42,468 bases of DNA, taken from NCBI GenBank assembly GCA_945902215.1, contig CAMDML010000023.1, positions 1 through 42,468 on the forward strand. The letters run 5' to 3'. This document shows positions 8,611 through 19,180 of this stretch, piece after piece. A program made the translations under genes and the position numbers. How positions within the stretch are numbered: the stretch's first letter is position 1; each line of letters opens with the position of its first letter. Origin of the DNA: Klebsiella pneumoniae (GTDB lineage: Bacteria > Pseudomonadota > Gammaproteobacteria > Pseudomonadales > Pseudohongiellaceae). Below the pieces are notes generated by a model. The model made no database searches. It saw only the letters and a program-made list of their open reading frames with translations, and was not told the DNA's origin.

Positions 8611-9510
8611 GACTGGTCGCATATAGGAAATCGGGGCTTCGGACTCTTCGTCAAAGGTCACAATCTCCCAGCAGTCCTGGCTGGCCACAAGCTTGCGCAG
8701 GAGGGCATTGTTAAGGGCGTGGCCTGACTTGTAGCCGTTGAACTCACCGATCAGGGTTTTGCCCAGCAAATAGAGGTCACCAATGGAGTCCAGAATCTTG
8801 TGTTTGACGAACTCGTCTTCATACCGCAGGCCATCTTCGTTCAGCACCCGGTAGTCGCCTACCGCCACTGCATTGTCCATGCTGGCGCCAAGGGCCAAAT
8901 TACGATTACGCAGCTCTTCGAATTCGTGCATGAAACCAAAGGTACGCGCACGGCTGACTTCTTTCACAAATGAGGTGCTCGAAAAATCGATGCTGGCATG
9001 TTTGGTGTATTTGCGATGTACGGGGTGGTCATAAAGCAGCGTGTAACCGACCTTGAAACCATTGAAGGGTTTGAGACTGACTTTCTTGTCGTCCTGGGTA
9101 ACGCTGATTTCCTTGGTGATGCGAATGTATTTTTTTGCGGCATTCTGTTCTTCGATGCCAGCGGACTGGATAAGGAATACGAAGGGACCTGCGCTGCCGT
9201 CCATGATCGGCACTTCCGATGCACTGACATCCACGTAGGCATTGTCGATACCAAGACCGGACATCGCCGACATCAGGTGTTCCACGGTGGAGATACGCAC
9301 ATCGCCCTTCATCAGGGTCGAGGAGAGTGTGGTTTCACCAACATTTTCGGCCAGTGCGGGAATGCTCACCACCGGGTTCAAATCCACGCGCGAAAACACG
9401 ATACCGGTGTCTACCGGCGCTGGACGCAGCGTGAGATAGACTTTCTTGCCGGTATGCAGACCCACGCCAGTGGCGCGGATGATGTTCTTGAGGGTGCGCT
9501 GTTTGATCAT
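8599..9510 (-). CDS. lpxC: UDP-3-O-acyl-N-acetylglucosamine deacetylase LpxC
   Basis: Zinc deacetylase for the committed step of lipid A synthesis. The zinc ligands are H78 (STVEHLMS), H237 and D241 (FVKHKILD), and the catalytic H264 is in SGHALNNAL. These positions match E. coli LpxC shifted by one. The 303-residue length is normal. It lies downstream of ftsZ at the end of the dcw cluster, in the usual place. The gap to ftsZ holds a 19-bp tandem repeat and a GC-rich hairpin. The assignment is secure. Confidence 0.98.
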   Translation of the reverse strand: MIKQRTLKNIIRATGVGLHTGKKVYLTLRPAPVDTGIVFSRVDLNPVVSIPALAENVGETTLSSTLMKGDVRISTVEHLMSAMSGLGIDNAYVDVSASEVPIMDGSAGPFVFLIQSAGIEEQNAAKKYIRITKEISVTQDDKKVSLKPFNGFKVGYTLLYDHPVHRKYTKHASIDFSSTSFVKEVSRARTFGFMHEFEELRNRNLALGASMDNAVAVGDYRVLNEDGLRYEDEFVKHKILDSIGDLYLLGKTLIGEFNGYKSGHALNNALLRKLVASQDCWEIVTFDEESEAPISYMRPVFAG

Positions 9511-9630
9511 GAGCTGCGGGTTACCTGTGCATTTGTGAACGCTGCCTGACTATGGTTTTGGCCGGGCTTGGTACCTGAATCCCGGGGTTTTGTCCCGAAC
9601 AAGGCGCGGCATGTTAGCAAAACCGATGCC

Positions 9631-9687
9631 TATAGCCCAAGCAAAAGTCTATAGCCCAAACAAAAGTCCATACCCCAAGCACAATAT
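9631..9687. repeat. Tandem 19-bp repeat between ftsZ and lpxC
   Basis: Copies start at 9631, 9650 and 9669. The first two match at 18 of 19 bases (TATAGCCCAAGCAAAAGTC with one change). The third is degenerate (CATACCCCAAGCACAATAT). The array lies 120-180 bases upstream of lpxC, where an lpxC promoter or leader would be. I could not pick a convincing -35/-10 pair inside it. Confidence 0.75.
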
Positions 9688-9697
9688 TAGCCAGATC

Positions 9698-9729
9698 CCG
9701 CGCCGCGTCGGGGGCACAACGCCGCGCGG
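9698..9729 (-). other. GC-rich hairpin downstream of ftsZ
   Basis: CCGCGCCGCG (9698-9707) faces CGCCGCGCGG (9720-9729). This gives a ten-base stem with one mismatch and a 12-base loop, 16 bases past the ftsZ stop. No T-run follows on the minus strand, so it is not a standard intrinsic terminator. It may attenuate or stabilise the ftsZ mRNA; this is inference. Confidence 0.5.
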
Positions 9730-9745
9730 AATCTGTATTCGCCTC

Positions 9746-10933
9746 TCAGTCCGCCTGCTTGCGCAGGAAAGCCGGAATGTCCAAAAACTCCAGGTCAGTA
9801 TCGGAACCCACGGCCCGGGCATAACTCCCCTGACTTTGCGGTTCCGGCCGGGATGCGGCCTGGCGCCGGATCGCAGTCGGTTTGTCGAGATTGCGGTAAT
9901 CGTCGCGACGTTGCGGACGCGCATGGGTGTTATCGACAACCACCTTGGTCGGCTTCTCCACCAACTGCACATTCGATACGAGACCCGTTGCAACGACAGT
10001 TACGCAGATCTCTTCGCCCATCGCTGAGTCGATCACGGTACCCACAATTACCGTGGCGTGCTCGGAGGCAAATTCGGCGATGGTGTTACCCACTTCCGCA
10101 TATTCACCCAGCGTCAGGCTCTCGTTGGCGGTGATATTCACGAGAATACCGCGTGCTCCATCCAGATTAACGTCTTCCAGCAGTGGGCTGCGAATTGCAG
10201 CTTCAGCCGCTTCCCTTGCCCGGTTTTCGCCGGTGGCACGACCGGTTCCCATCATCGCCATGCCCATTTCTGACATGACCGTTTTCACATCTGCGAAGTC
10301 GACGTTAATCAGACCTTCGCGGGTTATCAAGTCGGCGATGCCTTTTACAGCGCCGAGCAATACGTCGTTGGCCTTGCCGAAGGCTTCAAGCAACGAAGCA
10401 CCACTGCCAAGTACCGACATCAATTTCTCGTTCGGTATGGTTATAAGAGAGTCAACATGCTCCGAAAGTTCCCGGATGCCCTGTTCGGCGACTGCCATAC
10501 GCTTGCGCCCCTCAAAACTGAAGGGCTTGGTGACCACGGCGACGGTCAAGATGCCCATCTCTCTGGCGATCTCGGCCACAACAGGTGCCGCGCCGGTGCC
10601 GGTACCACCACCCATACCTGCAGTGATGAACACCATGTCTGCACCATCGATGATTTCACGGATGCGTTCACGGTCTTCCATCGCCGCCTGCCGGCCTGTG
10701 TCCGGATTGGCGCCAGCACCAAGACCCTTGGTGACATGGCTGCCCAGTTTGAGCGTGGTTCTGGCATCAATTTTTTCCAGTGCTTGCGCATCCGTGTTGG
10801 CACAAATGAACTCGACGCCCTCAATGGAGTTTTTGATCATGTGCTTGACCGCGTTGCCACCGCCGCCGCCCACACCGATCACCTTGATCACCGCGTTCTG
10901 CGGCTGGTCTTCAACTATCTCAAAAATACTCAT
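9746..10933 (-). CDS. ftsZ: Cell division GTPase FtsZ
   Basis: Tubulin homologue that forms the Z ring. The tubulin signature GGGTGTGAAP and the T7 loop NVDFADVKTVM are visible, as is the N-terminal GVGGGGGNAV. After about residue 320 there is a variable linker. The protein ends with the conserved peptide DLEFLDIPAFLRKQAD, the docking site for FtsA, ZipA and MinC in relatives. The 395-residue length is normal. An AGGGGG ribosome binding site lies close upstream. It follows ftsA by 86 bases, a larger gap than in the rest of the cluster, which may hold its own promoter. Confidence 0.98.
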   Translation of the reverse strand: MSIFEIVEDQPQNAVIKVIGVGGGGGNAVKHMIKNSIEGVEFICANTDAQALEKIDARTTLKLGSHVTKGLGAGANPDTGRQAAMEDRERIREIIDGADMVFITAGMGGGTGTGAAPVVAEIAREMGILTVAVVTKPFSFEGRKRMAVAEQGIRELSEHVDSLITIPNEKLMSVLGSGASLLEAFGKANDVLLGAVKGIADLITREGLINVDFADVKTVMSEMGMAMMGTGRATGENRAREAAEAAIRSPLLEDVNLDGARGILVNITANESLTLGEYAEVGNTIAEFASEHATVIVGTVIDSAMGEEICVTVVATGLVSNVQLVEKPTKVVVDNTHARPQRRDDYRNLDKPTAIRRQAASRPEPQSQGSYARAVGSDTDLEFLDIPAFLRKQAD

Positions 10934-11019
10934 GGTGTTGCCCCCTGTTGGTCTGCCTTAAATTGGGAACTGCTATGCCCGAAATTGCGTTATTGCCTGT
11001 GGTGCTTTTTATGCTCCTG

Positions 11020-12255
11020 CTAGTCATCCCTGAACAAAAACTTCTTCACCTTCTCCAAAATCCTGATGCCCGTGTCTTTTGCGGGCTGCTGTCCTTCCCG
11101 CTCGTGCGCCTGTTTCATGGCGTACAACAACAGGCCCACGCCGGTCGAATACGTTGGATTGCGCACGATGTCGACAAGGCCGCTCACTTCGTACGGCATA
11201 CCGATCCGTACTGGCATGTGGAAAATTTCCTCTGCCAGCTCCACCACACCTTCCATCTTGCTGGTGCCGCCGGTCAGCACGATGCCTGCGGCCAGCAAGT
11301 CGGCATAACCGCTGTGGCGGAGTTCGGCCTGGATGAGATGAAACAGCTCGTCGTAGCGCGGTTCGACCACGTCGGCCAAGGCCTGGCGTGACAATTCGCG
11401 CGGCGCCCGTTCGCCAACGCCGGGCACCTTGATCATTTCATCAGGGCTCGCGAGCTGCGACAGCGCACACGCGTACTTGATCTTGAGTTCTTCGGCGAAG
11501 TCGGTCGGAGTGCGCAGTGCCATCGCGATGTCGTTGGTTACCTGATCGCCAGCGATCGGGATCACCCCGGTGTGACGGATCGCGCCTTCGGTGAAAATCG
11601 CGATATCGGTGGTGCCGCCGCCGATGTCAATCACGCACACACCGAGCTCCTTCTCGTCCTCAGTCAGCACCGAGTAACTGGAGGCAAGTTGCTCGAGGAT
11701 AATCTCGTCCACTTCCAGGCCGCAGCGCTTGATGCACTTCTCGATGTTCTGGTAGGCGTTCGTAGCACAGGTCACCAGATGTACCTTGGCTTCCAGCCTT
11801 ACTCCGGACATGCCAAGCGGCTCTTTCACTCCTTCCTGCGAATCAATAATGAATTCCTGCGGCAAGATGTGCAGAATCTTCTGGTCCGCAGGAATCGCAA
11901 CCGCCTGCGCCGCATCGATCACACGCTCGATGTCGGCCGGGTACACCTCACGGTCGCGGATGGCGACAATGCCGTGCGAATTCATGCTGCGGATGTGACT
12001 ACCGGCGATGCCTGCATACACCGAGTGGATACGGCAGCCGGCCATCAGCTCTGCTTCCTCAACTGCGCGCTGTATCGACTGCACCGTGGACTCGATGTTG
12101 ACCACAGCACCCTTGCGCAGACCGCGCGAGCGATGCCGGCCGATGCCGACGATGTTGAGCCCGCCTTCGGCATTGATCTCGCCGACGATGGCGACCACCT
12201 TGGAGGTGCCAATGTCGAGCCCTACAATCATGTTGCCGCTTGAATTGTTAGCCAT
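11020..12255 (-). CDS. ftsA: Cell division protein FtsA
   Basis: Actin-like ATPase that ties FtsZ to the inner membrane and recruits later division proteins. The phosphate-1 motif GLDIGTSKVVAIVGE is at the N-terminus, IDIGGGTTDIA near residues 205-215 and VLTGGTSKMEG near 330. The C-terminus ends in the amphipathic membrane-targeting helix ILEKVKKFLFRDD. The 411-residue length is normal. It sits between ftsQ and ftsZ in the canonical order. Confidence 0.98.
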   Translation of the reverse strand: MANNSSGNMIVGLDIGTSKVVAIVGEINAEGGLNIVGIGRHRSRGLRKGAVVNIESTVQSIQRAVEEAELMAGCRIHSVYAGIAGSHIRSMNSHGIVAIRDREVYPADIERVIDAAQAVAIPADQKILHILPQEFIIDSQEGVKEPLGMSGVRLEAKVHLVTCATNAYQNIEKCIKRCGLEVDEIILEQLASSYSVLTEDEKELGVCVIDIGGGTTDIAIFTEGAIRHTGVIPIAGDQVTNDIAMALRTPTDFAEELKIKYACALSQLASPDEMIKVPGVGERAPRELSRQALADVVEPRYDELFHLIQAELRHSGYADLLAAGIVLTGGTSKMEGVVELAEEIFHMPVRIGMPYEVSGLVDIVRNPTYSTGVGLLLYAMKQAHEREGQQPAKDTGIRILEKVKKFLFRDD

Positions 12256-12294
12256 AGTGCTGTTCCTGCCCGGTTTCGTTAATGGTTGCTGTTC

Positions 12295-13113
12295 TCACAA
12301 GGCCACCACTTCATCACTGCTTAAAATCGTTTCCGCGCGTGGCGCGACTGCAATGCCGTTGCGGTAACGCAAATCAATCGAGCCAATGTTGGCAATCTGG
12401 TCGCCATAGTCGGATTCCAGAAAGACCACCAGCCTGCGCAGCCGGTCAAGCACGAGGTCGCGACCAAGCCGCACTTCGGCACCGTTGGTGAGTGTCATGG
12501 TCCAGGCACCGCGCTCGTTCAATACCAGATCTCGTATGCGCACACCGAGCGGATACAGTAACTGGTTGAATTGCAGGTATTGCAGCATCACCGCCTGCTC
12601 GCTTTGTTCGGGCCCAGTGAGTCTGGGCAGTTGCAACTCCTCCATCGCACTTTGCGGTGAAAAGATTTGCCCCTGCTGATTCAACAAGTCCTTCGCATTC
12701 CAGCGCGCAATCGGCTGCTCCTCTTCCACATGAATTACCAGCCGGTCCGGCCATTCGCGCCGCACGGTGACCTGACTGATCCAAGGTTGGGTTTCCAGTT
12801 CTGCCTTGAGCCGCTCCAGATCAATCGAGACCAGACTCGCTGACACGAAGCGGCTGACTGCATCCTTGATTTCCGTTTCACTGACATAATTCAGGGTGCC
12901 TTCGATCTGCACTGTCTCAATCTTCTGCGCGTTCACCTTGTAGTAAGCCTGCACAACGCCGTAAGCCGCAAACACCGTCAGGCCCAGACCCAGCACCATC
13001 ACCATCAGGCGGCCCACCAGCGCATAACGACTCTGGTGGTCGCGATCCGGCATGCGCACACTGGCACCGTGTGCGCGACTGCTTCTGAAGGTGCCGACCT
13101 GGCGATTGCTCAT
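12295..13113 (-). CDS. ftsQ: Cell division protein FtsQ
   Basis: Bitopic divisome protein that links FtsB/FtsL with early components and helps control FtsW-FtsI. It has a basic cytoplasmic tail, one membrane helix near residues 35-55, then a POTRA domain (IQIEGT-type start, here VQIEGTLNYVS) and the beta domain with VRREWPDRLVIHVEEEQPIARW. I chose the ATG at 13113 because it overlaps the ddlB stop as ATGA and gives a normal 272 residues. The frame is open further upstream inside ddlB but has no homology there. Confidence 0.93.
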   Translation of the reverse strand: MSNRQVGTFRSSRAHGASVRMPDRDHQSRYALVGRLMVMVLGLGLTVFAAYGVVQAYYKVNAQKIETVQIEGTLNYVSETEIKDAVSRFVSASLVSIDLERLKAELETQPWISQVTVRREWPDRLVIHVEEEQPIARWNAKDLLNQQGQIFSPQSAMEELQLPRLTGPEQSEQAVMLQYLQFNQLLYPLGVRIRDLVLNERGAWTMTLTNGAEVRLGRDLVLDRLRRLVVFLESDYGDQIANIGSIDLRYRNGIAVAPRAETILSSDEVVAL

Positions 13114-14078
13114 GGCCGTGCTCCTTGCAACGCTGGCCTGCCGAAACTGCTGTCCAAAATGCGCAGTGCCAGTTGTTCGAAGCTGTTGCCGGCTGCTTTG
13201 GCTGCCATCGGCACCAGCGAATGACTGGTCATGCCGGGTGCTGTGTTCACTTCGAGCAACCAAAAGTGGCCATCGCTACCGCGCATCGCATCCACTCGCC
13301 CCCACCCGCTGCAACCGATGGCACGATAAGCACTCAGCGCCAGATCCTGCAGTTGTTGTGTTTCGCGCACACTGAGTTCGGCGGGGCAGATATAGCGCGT
13401 GGCGTCTGACAAATATTTGGCCTCGTAGTCGTAGAACGCATTCTTTGTCTGCATTTCAACCACCGGCAGCACCTGATCGCCGAGGATCGCCACGGTGTAT
13501 TCGCGACCCTTGATCCAGCTCTCTGCGAGCACTTCCTTGTCGTGGGAATACGCCTTGCGGAAAGCGGCCTCCAGTTGCTCCACCGTATCGGCACCACCGA
13601 TGCCGATGCTGGAGCCCTCGTTCACCGGCTTCACGAAACACGGGCCGAGCTGGCGCAGCACAGCGGCCAGATCGGAACCGGGGCGCAACTGCACGAAATC
13701 CGGTGTCGCTATATCGAGCTGTTGCCAAATGAGCTTGGTGCGCACCTTGTCCATTGCCAGCGCCGAGGCAAGCACGCCGCTGCCGGTATAAGGCAGTCCC
13801 AACCATTCGAGTGCGCCCTGCAATTTTCCGTCTTCGCCGTCCCGGCCATGCAATATGATGAAGACGCGCTCCACCTGCTCCTGCTGCAGTTTCTGCAACA
13901 AGGTTTTGTCGGCATCGATGCCAATGGCGTTTACACCAGCTTGTTGCAGCGCTTGCAGCACAGCAATGCCGCTCAGCAGCGACACTTCGCGTTCCGCAGA
14001 GGTGCCGCCCATGACGACAGCAACTTTGCCGTACTCTTTACCTACTCTTGGGGCGGGCGCGCGCTGGGTTTCAAGCAT
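13110..14078 (-). CDS. ddlB: D-alanine--D-alanine ligase
   Basis: ATP-grasp ligase that makes the D-Ala-D-Ala dipeptide for the peptidoglycan stem. Motifs seen are [17 protein letters not shown] at the N-terminus, [42 protein letters not shown] and [15 protein letters not shown] chose the ATG at 14078: GGAGG lies nine bases upstream and the start overlaps the murC stop by eight bases. A start further upstream is possible but unsupported. The 322-residue length fits. It sits between murC and ftsQ, as in E. coli. Confidence 0.95.
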   Translation of the reverse strand: MLETQRAPAPRVGKEYGKVAVVMGGTSAEREVSLLSGIAVLQALQQAGVNAIGIDADKTLLQKLQQEQVERVFIILHGRDGEDGKLQGALEWLGLPYTGSGVLASALAMDKVRTKLIWQQLDIATPDFVQLRPGSDLAAVLRQLGPCFVKPVNEGSSIGIGGADTVEQLEAAFRKAYSHDKEVLAESWIKGREYTVAILGDQVLPVVEMQTKNAFYDYEAKYLSDATRYICPAELSVRETQQLQDLALSAYRAIGCSGWGRVDAMRGSDGHFWLLEVNTAPGMTSHSLVPMAAKAAGNSFEQLALRILDSSFGRPALQGARP

Positions 14079-15513
14079 GCCCCAGACCCTCCGCTGCCAG
14101 TTGCTTGGCGACCATGTTGATGTTGCCAGCACCTTGCGTGACGAGAATGTCGCCGTCGTTGAGCACTTCGTTGAGCAACTGTTTTAACTCGGCCGGGAGC
14201 TTCACGTGCACCGGGTCGAGCTGACCGCGCTGGCGGATGCTGCGGCACAGGCTTTTGCTGTCGGCGCCGCTGATCGGTTTCTCGCCGGCGGCATACACGT
14301 CGAGCAGAAACAGGAAATCGACTTCAGACAGCACATCCACAAAGTCGTCGTAAAGATCGTGGGTACGGCTGTAGCGATGCGGCTGGTAAATCATGACCAA
14401 ACGCTTCTCGGGCCAACCATCGCGAATCGCACGGATATTGGCCGCCACTTCCGTCGGATGATGTCCATAATCGTCGACCAGCATGACCTTCCCGCGCCGG
14501 CAGTTGAGTTCGCCCTGTACATCGAAGCGGCGTCCCACGCCCTGGAAACTGGCGAGACCTTTTTGGATATCCCTGTCGCTCAAACCCTCATCAGTCGCGA
14601 CAACTACTGCGGCCGTTGCGTTCAGCACGTTGTGTCGACCCGGCATGTTCAGTGTCAACTCCAGCGGCAAGTCGTGGCCGGGACGCAGTACCTCAAAGGT
14701 GGTCACCATGCGGGTCAGCTTGATGTTCGTGATGCGGAAATCTGCCTGCTCGGAAAAGCCGTAGGTCAGGACCGGCCGCGATACCTGCGGCATGATTTCG
14801 CGCACGACCGGATCGTCGATGCACAGCACGGCAAGTCCGTAGAACGGCAGGTTGTGGAGAAAATCGACGAAAGCCTTCTTCAGTTTCTCAAAATCGCCGT
14901 CGTAGGTGCCCATATGGTCGTCGTCGATATTGGTGACTACTGCCACCATCGGCAGCAAATGCAGGAAAGACGCGTCACTCTCGTCGGCTTCCGCCACCAT
15001 GTAGTGGCTGGCGCCGAGCTTGGCATTGGTACCGGCGCTGTTCAGCAGCCCGCCAATCACAAACGTGGGATCGAGATTGCCCTGCGCGAGCAGCGAGGTG
15101 ATCAGGCTCGTGGTGGTGGTCTTGCCATGCGTGCCGGCGATCACGATCGCGTGCCGGTAGCGCATCAGCTCTGCCAGCATTTCCGCACGGCGAATGATCG
15201 GGATACGGCGGCTCACCGCTTCCGCAATTTCCTTGTTGTTCGGATCAATAGCAGTTGATACGACAACAACATCAGCCGCCTTCACATTGTCGGCACGATG
15301 ACCGATGAAGACCTTGGCGCCGAGAGCCTGCAGCCGGCGCGTCGTTGCGGATTCACTGATATCCGAACCGGTAATGATATAACCCTGATTGTGCAGGACC
15401 TCGGCGATGCCACTCATGCCTGCGCCACCGATGCCAACGAAATGGATATTCCGGATGCGCCGCATTTCCGGAATCATGCCCATGCGCGAAATATTCAGTG
15501 TCGTGTCAGACAT
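14071..15513 (-). CDS. murC: UDP-N-acetylmuramate--L-alanine ligase
   Basis: First amino-acid ligase of the peptidoglycan stem, adding L-alanine to UDP-MurNAc. The N-terminal [18 protein letters not shown] motif and the ATP loop [14 protein letters not shown] are present, and [10 protein letters not shown] lies in the C-terminal domain. I chose the ATG at 15513 (MSDTTLN). A GGAGG ribosome binding site precedes it by seven bases, and it overlaps the murG stop by eight bases. This gives 480 residues, normal for MurC. Confidence 0.97.
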   Translation of the reverse strand: MSDTTLNISRMGMIPEMRRIRNIHFVGIGGAGMSGIAEVLHNQGYIITGSDISESATTRRLQALGAKVFIGHRADNVKAADVVVVSTAIDPNNKEIAEAVSRRIPIIRRAEMLAELMRYRHAIVIAGTHGKTTTTSLITSLLAQGNLDPTFVIGGLLNSAGTNAKLGASHYMVAEADESDASFLHLLPMVAVVTNIDDDHMGTYDGDFEKLKKAFVDFLHNLPFYGLAVLCIDDPVVREIMPQVSRPVLTYGFSEQADFRITNIKLTRMVTTFEVLRPGHDLPLELTLNMPGRHNVLNATAAVVVATDEGLSDRDIQKGLASFQGVGRRFDVQGELNCRRGKVMLVDDYGHHPTEVAANIRAIRDGWPEKRLVMIYQPHRYSRTHDLYDDFVDVLSEVDFLFLLDVYAAGEKPISGADSKSLCRSIRQRGQLDPVHVKLPAELKQLLNEVLNDGDILVTQGAGNINMVAKQLAAEGLGHA

Positions 15514-16648
15514 TGCAGGCCTCCTGACACAGGGTCGCTGCACGGGTACTGGCGTCGCGCACGGCAATGGTCCGCGCAGCCTGTGCATACGCGAGCAGGC
15601 GGCTGCGATCAGTGTCGCAATTTAGTTCGCGGAAACATTCGGCAAGACTGGCAGCACCCAGATCTTTCTGATAAATCACTTTGGCGGCACCGGCACGCTC
15701 CAGAATGCGTGCATTTTCGCCCTGATGATCGTCAGCACTCTGCGGGTACGGTACCAGGATAGAGGGTAGACCGATGGCCGCAATCTCCGCGATGGTGCTG
15801 GCGCCTGCGCGGCACAAAATCACATCGGCCCAGGTATAGGCGCTCGCCATATCGTCGATGAACGACGCCAGTTCAATTTCTGGGCCGGGCGCGAGTCCCG
15901 CCTGGAAGTACCAGCTACGCGTATCATCGAGATTACGGTTGCCACACTGGTGTTTTATAAGCGGCCGTTCGTCGGCAGTGAGCGCCGCGAGCGCCTGCGG
16001 CACCACGCGGTTGAGCGCCACAGAGCCCAGACTGCCGCCCACGACGAGCAGGCGCAGTTTGCCGGTGCGGCCAGGGAAACGTTCTTCGGGTGGCGCTATT
16101 GCGAGAATGCCGGGGCGTACCGGATTACCGATTACAGTAATTTTGCGCGGATCGGTAAGACGCTGCAGGAGCTGGCTCTGTGCCTTGCGCATGAACGCGC
16201 CGGGGAAGGCTTCCATAACCAGCGAGGCGAATGGAAACAGCAAGCGGTTGGTCAGCCCTGCCACGGCATTCTGTTCGTGAATAAGCAGGCGCTTGCCAAG
16301 CAAGCGGGCTGCCACGCCACCCGGACCAGTGGCGAAACCACCCATGCCCAACACGCAGCCCGGCTGGATGCGCCGAATCTGCAGCAAGGCCTGGACGATG
16401 GCGATGGCGATGACGAACGGAGACAGCAGCTTGCGCAGCAGACTCTTGCCACGCAGTCCGGAAATATTGATGAAATGCAGCGGTATGCTGGTGTTGCCGA
16501 TCACCCGCGCTTCCAGGCCCTGCCGCGTGCCCAGCCATTCTACCTGGGTGCCGCGCGCGAGCAGTTCACTTGCAATCGTCAACGCGGGGAACACATGGCC
16601 ACCGGTACCGCCGGCCATGATCAGAACTTTGGGCGCGCGCGTGGTCAT
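15506..16648 (-). CDS. murG: Undecaprenyl-PP-MurNAc-pentapeptide GlcNAc transferase MurG
   Basis: Glycosyltransferase that converts lipid I to lipid II on the cytoplasmic face of the membrane. The GT28 G-loop motif [13 protein letters not shown] is near residues 11-23, a second glycine-rich loop VVGGSLGS lies mid-protein, and the donor-binding stretch [21 protein letters not shown] follows. The 380-residue length is slightly above the E. coli protein. It overlaps ftsW upstream by four bases (ATGA) and murC downstream. Confidence 0.97.
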   Translation of the reverse strand: MTTRAPKVLIMAGGTGGHVFPALTIASELLARGTQVEWLGTRQGLEARVIGNTSIPLHFINISGLRGKSLLRKLLSPFVIAIAIVQALLQIRRIQPGCVLGMGGFATGPGGVAARLLGKRLLIHEQNAVAGLTNRLLFPFASLVMEAFPGAFMRKAQSQLLQRLTDPRKITVIGNPVRPGILAIAPPEERFPGRTGKLRLLVVGGSLGSVALNRVVPQALAALTADERPLIKHQCGNRNLDDTRSWYFQAGLAPGPEIELASFIDDMASAYTWADVILCRAGASTIAEIAAIGLPSILVPYPQSADDHQGENARILERAGAAKVIYQKDLGAASLAECFRELNCDTDRSRLLAYAQAARTIAVRDASTRAATLCQEACNV

Positions 16649-17829
16649 AACGCTTTCGCACCTGTACGCGGCTGGTTCTGGTGATGATGTTCAATATCGA
16701 TTCGCAGCAGTACCGCGAACATGACCAGACACATGATCAGGCTCGAACCACCGTAACTGAGGAACGGCAAGGTCAGGCCCTTGGTGGGCAGCAGACCGAC
16801 GTTTACCGCCATGTTGATCAGCACCTGTCCCAGAAACAGAAAGGCAATGCCGTAACCGAGATAGGCCGCAAACAAGCGGTTGCTGAGCTCGTTGCGGCGC
16901 GCGATCAGCAAAGCGCGCCCGACAAAGCCGAAGAACAGCAGCAGGAGGAACAGAACCGCGAACATGCCCAGCTCTTCGGCGATGATTGCGAGCACGAAGT
17001 CAGTATGTGCTTCGGGCAGGAAGTACATTTTCTGGATGCTGTTTCCGAGACCGACACCAAACCATTCGCCGCGACCAAAACCGATCAGCGCCTGCGCCAG
17101 CTGGTAGCCTGAGCCATAGACCACTTCTTCACTGAACGGATCTTTCAGCGCCTGCATAAAGGTATTCAGGCGTGCGACACGATAAGGTGAGCTGATGACG
17201 AGGAACCATGCCGCTACGCCTGTAACCGCACCCGCCAGAATGAACTGGTACAGTTTCACGCCGGCCAGAAACAGCATGCCGAACACGGCAATACACAGCA
17301 CGACGACCGCGCCGAAATCCGGCTCCATCAACAGCAGCAGCACCGGGAGCCCGAGGAAAATCAGCGGATAGACAAAGCCCTTCCACGAATTGCACACAAG
17401 TTCGCGGTGACGCGCCAGGAACCAGGCCATGAACACAACAATGAGCAATTTGGCCGGTTCCGAGGCCTGCAAGGACATGAGCCCAAGGCGGAACCAGCGC
17501 GTGCTGCCGTTCACTTCGCGGCCAATGCCGGGTACCAGCACGAGGATCAACAGCAGATATGCCAACATCAGCAAAGCAACGCTGCACTTGTACCAGTAAC
17601 GCATCGGACACTGTGTTACTGCCAACGCACAGCCGAGCCCCAGCAACAAGAACAGCAGCTGACGCTTAAAGTGGAACAGCGCATCACCGTATTCGCGACT
17701 GGCGATTTCGATGGAGGCCGAGGTCATCATCACGAGACCGAAAGCGAGCAGTACCGCTACCATCACCAGCAGCCAGGTATCGCCGAGGTAAGGGCGCGCC
17801 GCATTTCTGTAAGGCATCGTAAAGGCCAT
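16645..17829 (-). CDS. ftsW: Septal peptidoglycan glycosyltransferase FtsW
   Basis: SEDS-family polymerase that makes septal glycan strands from lipid II together with FtsI. It has about ten membrane segments and the signatures NGSTRWFRLG, EPDFGAVVV (with the functional aspartate) and LPFLSYGGSSL near the C-terminus. The 394-residue length is typical. The start shares one base with the murD stop (TAATG), and the end overlaps murG by four bases. Confidence 0.97.
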   Translation of the reverse strand: MAFTMPYRNAARPYLGDTWLLVMVAVLLAFGLVMMTSASIEIASREYGDALFHFKRQLLFLLLGLGCALAVTQCPMRYWYKCSVALLMLAYLLLILVLVPGIGREVNGSTRWFRLGLMSLQASEPAKLLIVVFMAWFLARHRELVCNSWKGFVYPLIFLGLPVLLLLMEPDFGAVVVLCIAVFGMLFLAGVKLYQFILAGAVTGVAAWFLVISSPYRVARLNTFMQALKDPFSEEVVYGSGYQLAQALIGFGRGEWFGVGLGNSIQKMYFLPEAHTDFVLAIIAEELGMFAVLFLLLLFFGFVGRALLIARRNELSNRLFAAYLGYGIAFLFLGQVLINMAVNVGLLPTKGLTLPFLSYGGSSLIMCLVMFAVLLRIDIEHHHQNQPRTGAKAL

Positions 17830-19169
17830 TAGTGCAGCGCCCTCACCGTGTCCATGAACACCTGACCGCGATGTTCATAATTGTTGAACATGTCGAAGCT
17901 GGCGCAAGCTGGCGATAGCAACACGAGGTCGCCGGGGCGTGCCAGGGTGCGCGCCTGCTCAACGGCTTCCTGTAATGATCCAGCACGTTGCACCGGCACA
18001 CTGCCGGTCAGCACGACGGCGATCTTGTCGGCGTCTTCGCCAAACAGAATGGCCAGTTTGCCAAAGCGACTCATTACTGGACCCAGTTCAGTGAACTTCG
18101 CACCTTTACCTACACCGCCGGCAAGCAACAAGACCTTGCCGGTACTGCCGAGACCCGTGATCGCGGCCACGCTGGCGCCGACATTGGTACCTTTCGAATC
18201 GTTGTACCAAGGCACACCATCTATAGTAGCCACCCACTGACAACGATGCGGAAGGCCAGGGAAACTACGCAAGGCGGCCAACATCGGCTCCCATTGCAGT
18301 CCCACCGCTTGACCCAGCGCGAGCGCGGCCAAGGCATTGGCAACATTGTGCTGCCCTGCAATTTTCAACTCTGCAACCGCGAGCAGTGGCTGGCGCGCGT
18401 ACGCGAGATACTGTTTGCCCTGTTGCTCAATGACGCTGAAATCGCGGCTTTCCTCGGGCCCGAGTCCGAAGCTGGTGACTTTGACTGTAGCCGGCAACAA
18501 TGGCCGTGTTAGCGCATCGTCGCGATTGATCACGACATGGCGGCAACCCTGAAAAATGCGGTGCTTCGCGCGGTGATATGCCTGCATCGAATCGTAGCGG
18601 TCCATGTGGTCAGGGCTCATGTTCAGCACTGTGGCTACAGCTGCATTGAGATTGAACGTGGTTTCGAGCTGGAAGCTGGACAGTTCCAGCACATATAGTT
18701 CGTACGGCTCTTCTGTGAGCAAATCCAGCACAGGCTTGCCAATGTTGCCGGCCACCGCCGTACGCAACCCGGCTTCTTTCGCCATCTCGCCTACCAGCGT
18801 AACCACGGTGCTCTTGGCATTGGAGCCGGAAATCGCCACCAGCGGTGCCGGCGCGAGCTTGGCAAACAGGTCGATATCGCCGGTGATATTCACCCCGCTG
18901 GCAATAGCCTTTTGCACGGCTGAAGTGCGCAAGTCCACACCTGGACTCATCACCAGCGTTTGCGCGCTGCACAGCGTCTCTGCACGCAGTTCACCGCATT
19001 CGGTGTGTACATCCGGAAATTCCTGGTGGAACTCGGCGATGCCCGGCGGCTCGCTACGGGTATCCACAACCACGAACGGAATGTTCTGGCGGTGCAGATG
19101 GCGCGCGCACGCAAGTCCGGTCTTGCCCAGACCGACGACGACGTGTTTATTGGCTGCCTGCATCTGCAT
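17829..19169 (-). CDS. murD: UDP-N-acetylmuramoyl-L-alanine--D-glutamate ligase
   Basis: Adds D-glutamate to UDP-MurNAc-L-Ala. Motifs seen are VVVGLGKTGLACARHL at the N-terminus, the ATP loop AISGSNAKSTVVTLVGEM, the central LNMSPDHMDRY, and YNDSKGTNVGAS in the C-terminal part. The 446-residue length is normal. The ATG at 19169 (MQMQ) is used; one at 19163 is equally possible. mraY ends 11 bases upstream. Confidence 0.97.
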   Translation of the reverse strand: MQMQAANKHVVVGLGKTGLACARHLHRQNIPFVVVDTRSEPPGIAEFHQEFPDVHTECGELRAETLCSAQTLVMSPGVDLRTSAVQKAIASGVNITGDIDLFAKLAPAPLVAISGSNAKSTVVTLVGEMAKEAGLRTAVAGNIGKPVLDLLTEEPYELYVLELSSFQLETTFNLNAAVATVLNMSPDHMDRYDSMQAYHRAKHRIFQGCRHVVINRDDALTRPLLPATVKVTSFGLGPEESRDFSVIEQQGKQYLAYARQPLLAVAELKIAGQHNVANALAALALGQAVGLQWEPMLAALRSFPGLPHRCQWVATIDGVPWYNDSKGTNVGASVAAITGLGSTGKVLLLAGGVGKGAKFTELGPVMSRFGKLAILFGEDADKIAVVLTGSVPVQRAGSLQEAVEQARTLARPGDLVLLSPACASFDMFNNYEHRGQVFMDTVRALH

Positions 19170-19180
19170 CGGGTTTGCGC

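Noticed and set aside
12295-13263. FtsQ start at 13263, 50 residues further upstream
   Set aside because: The added residues lie within ddlB and do not resemble FtsQ; the ATG at 13113 overlaps the ddlB stop.
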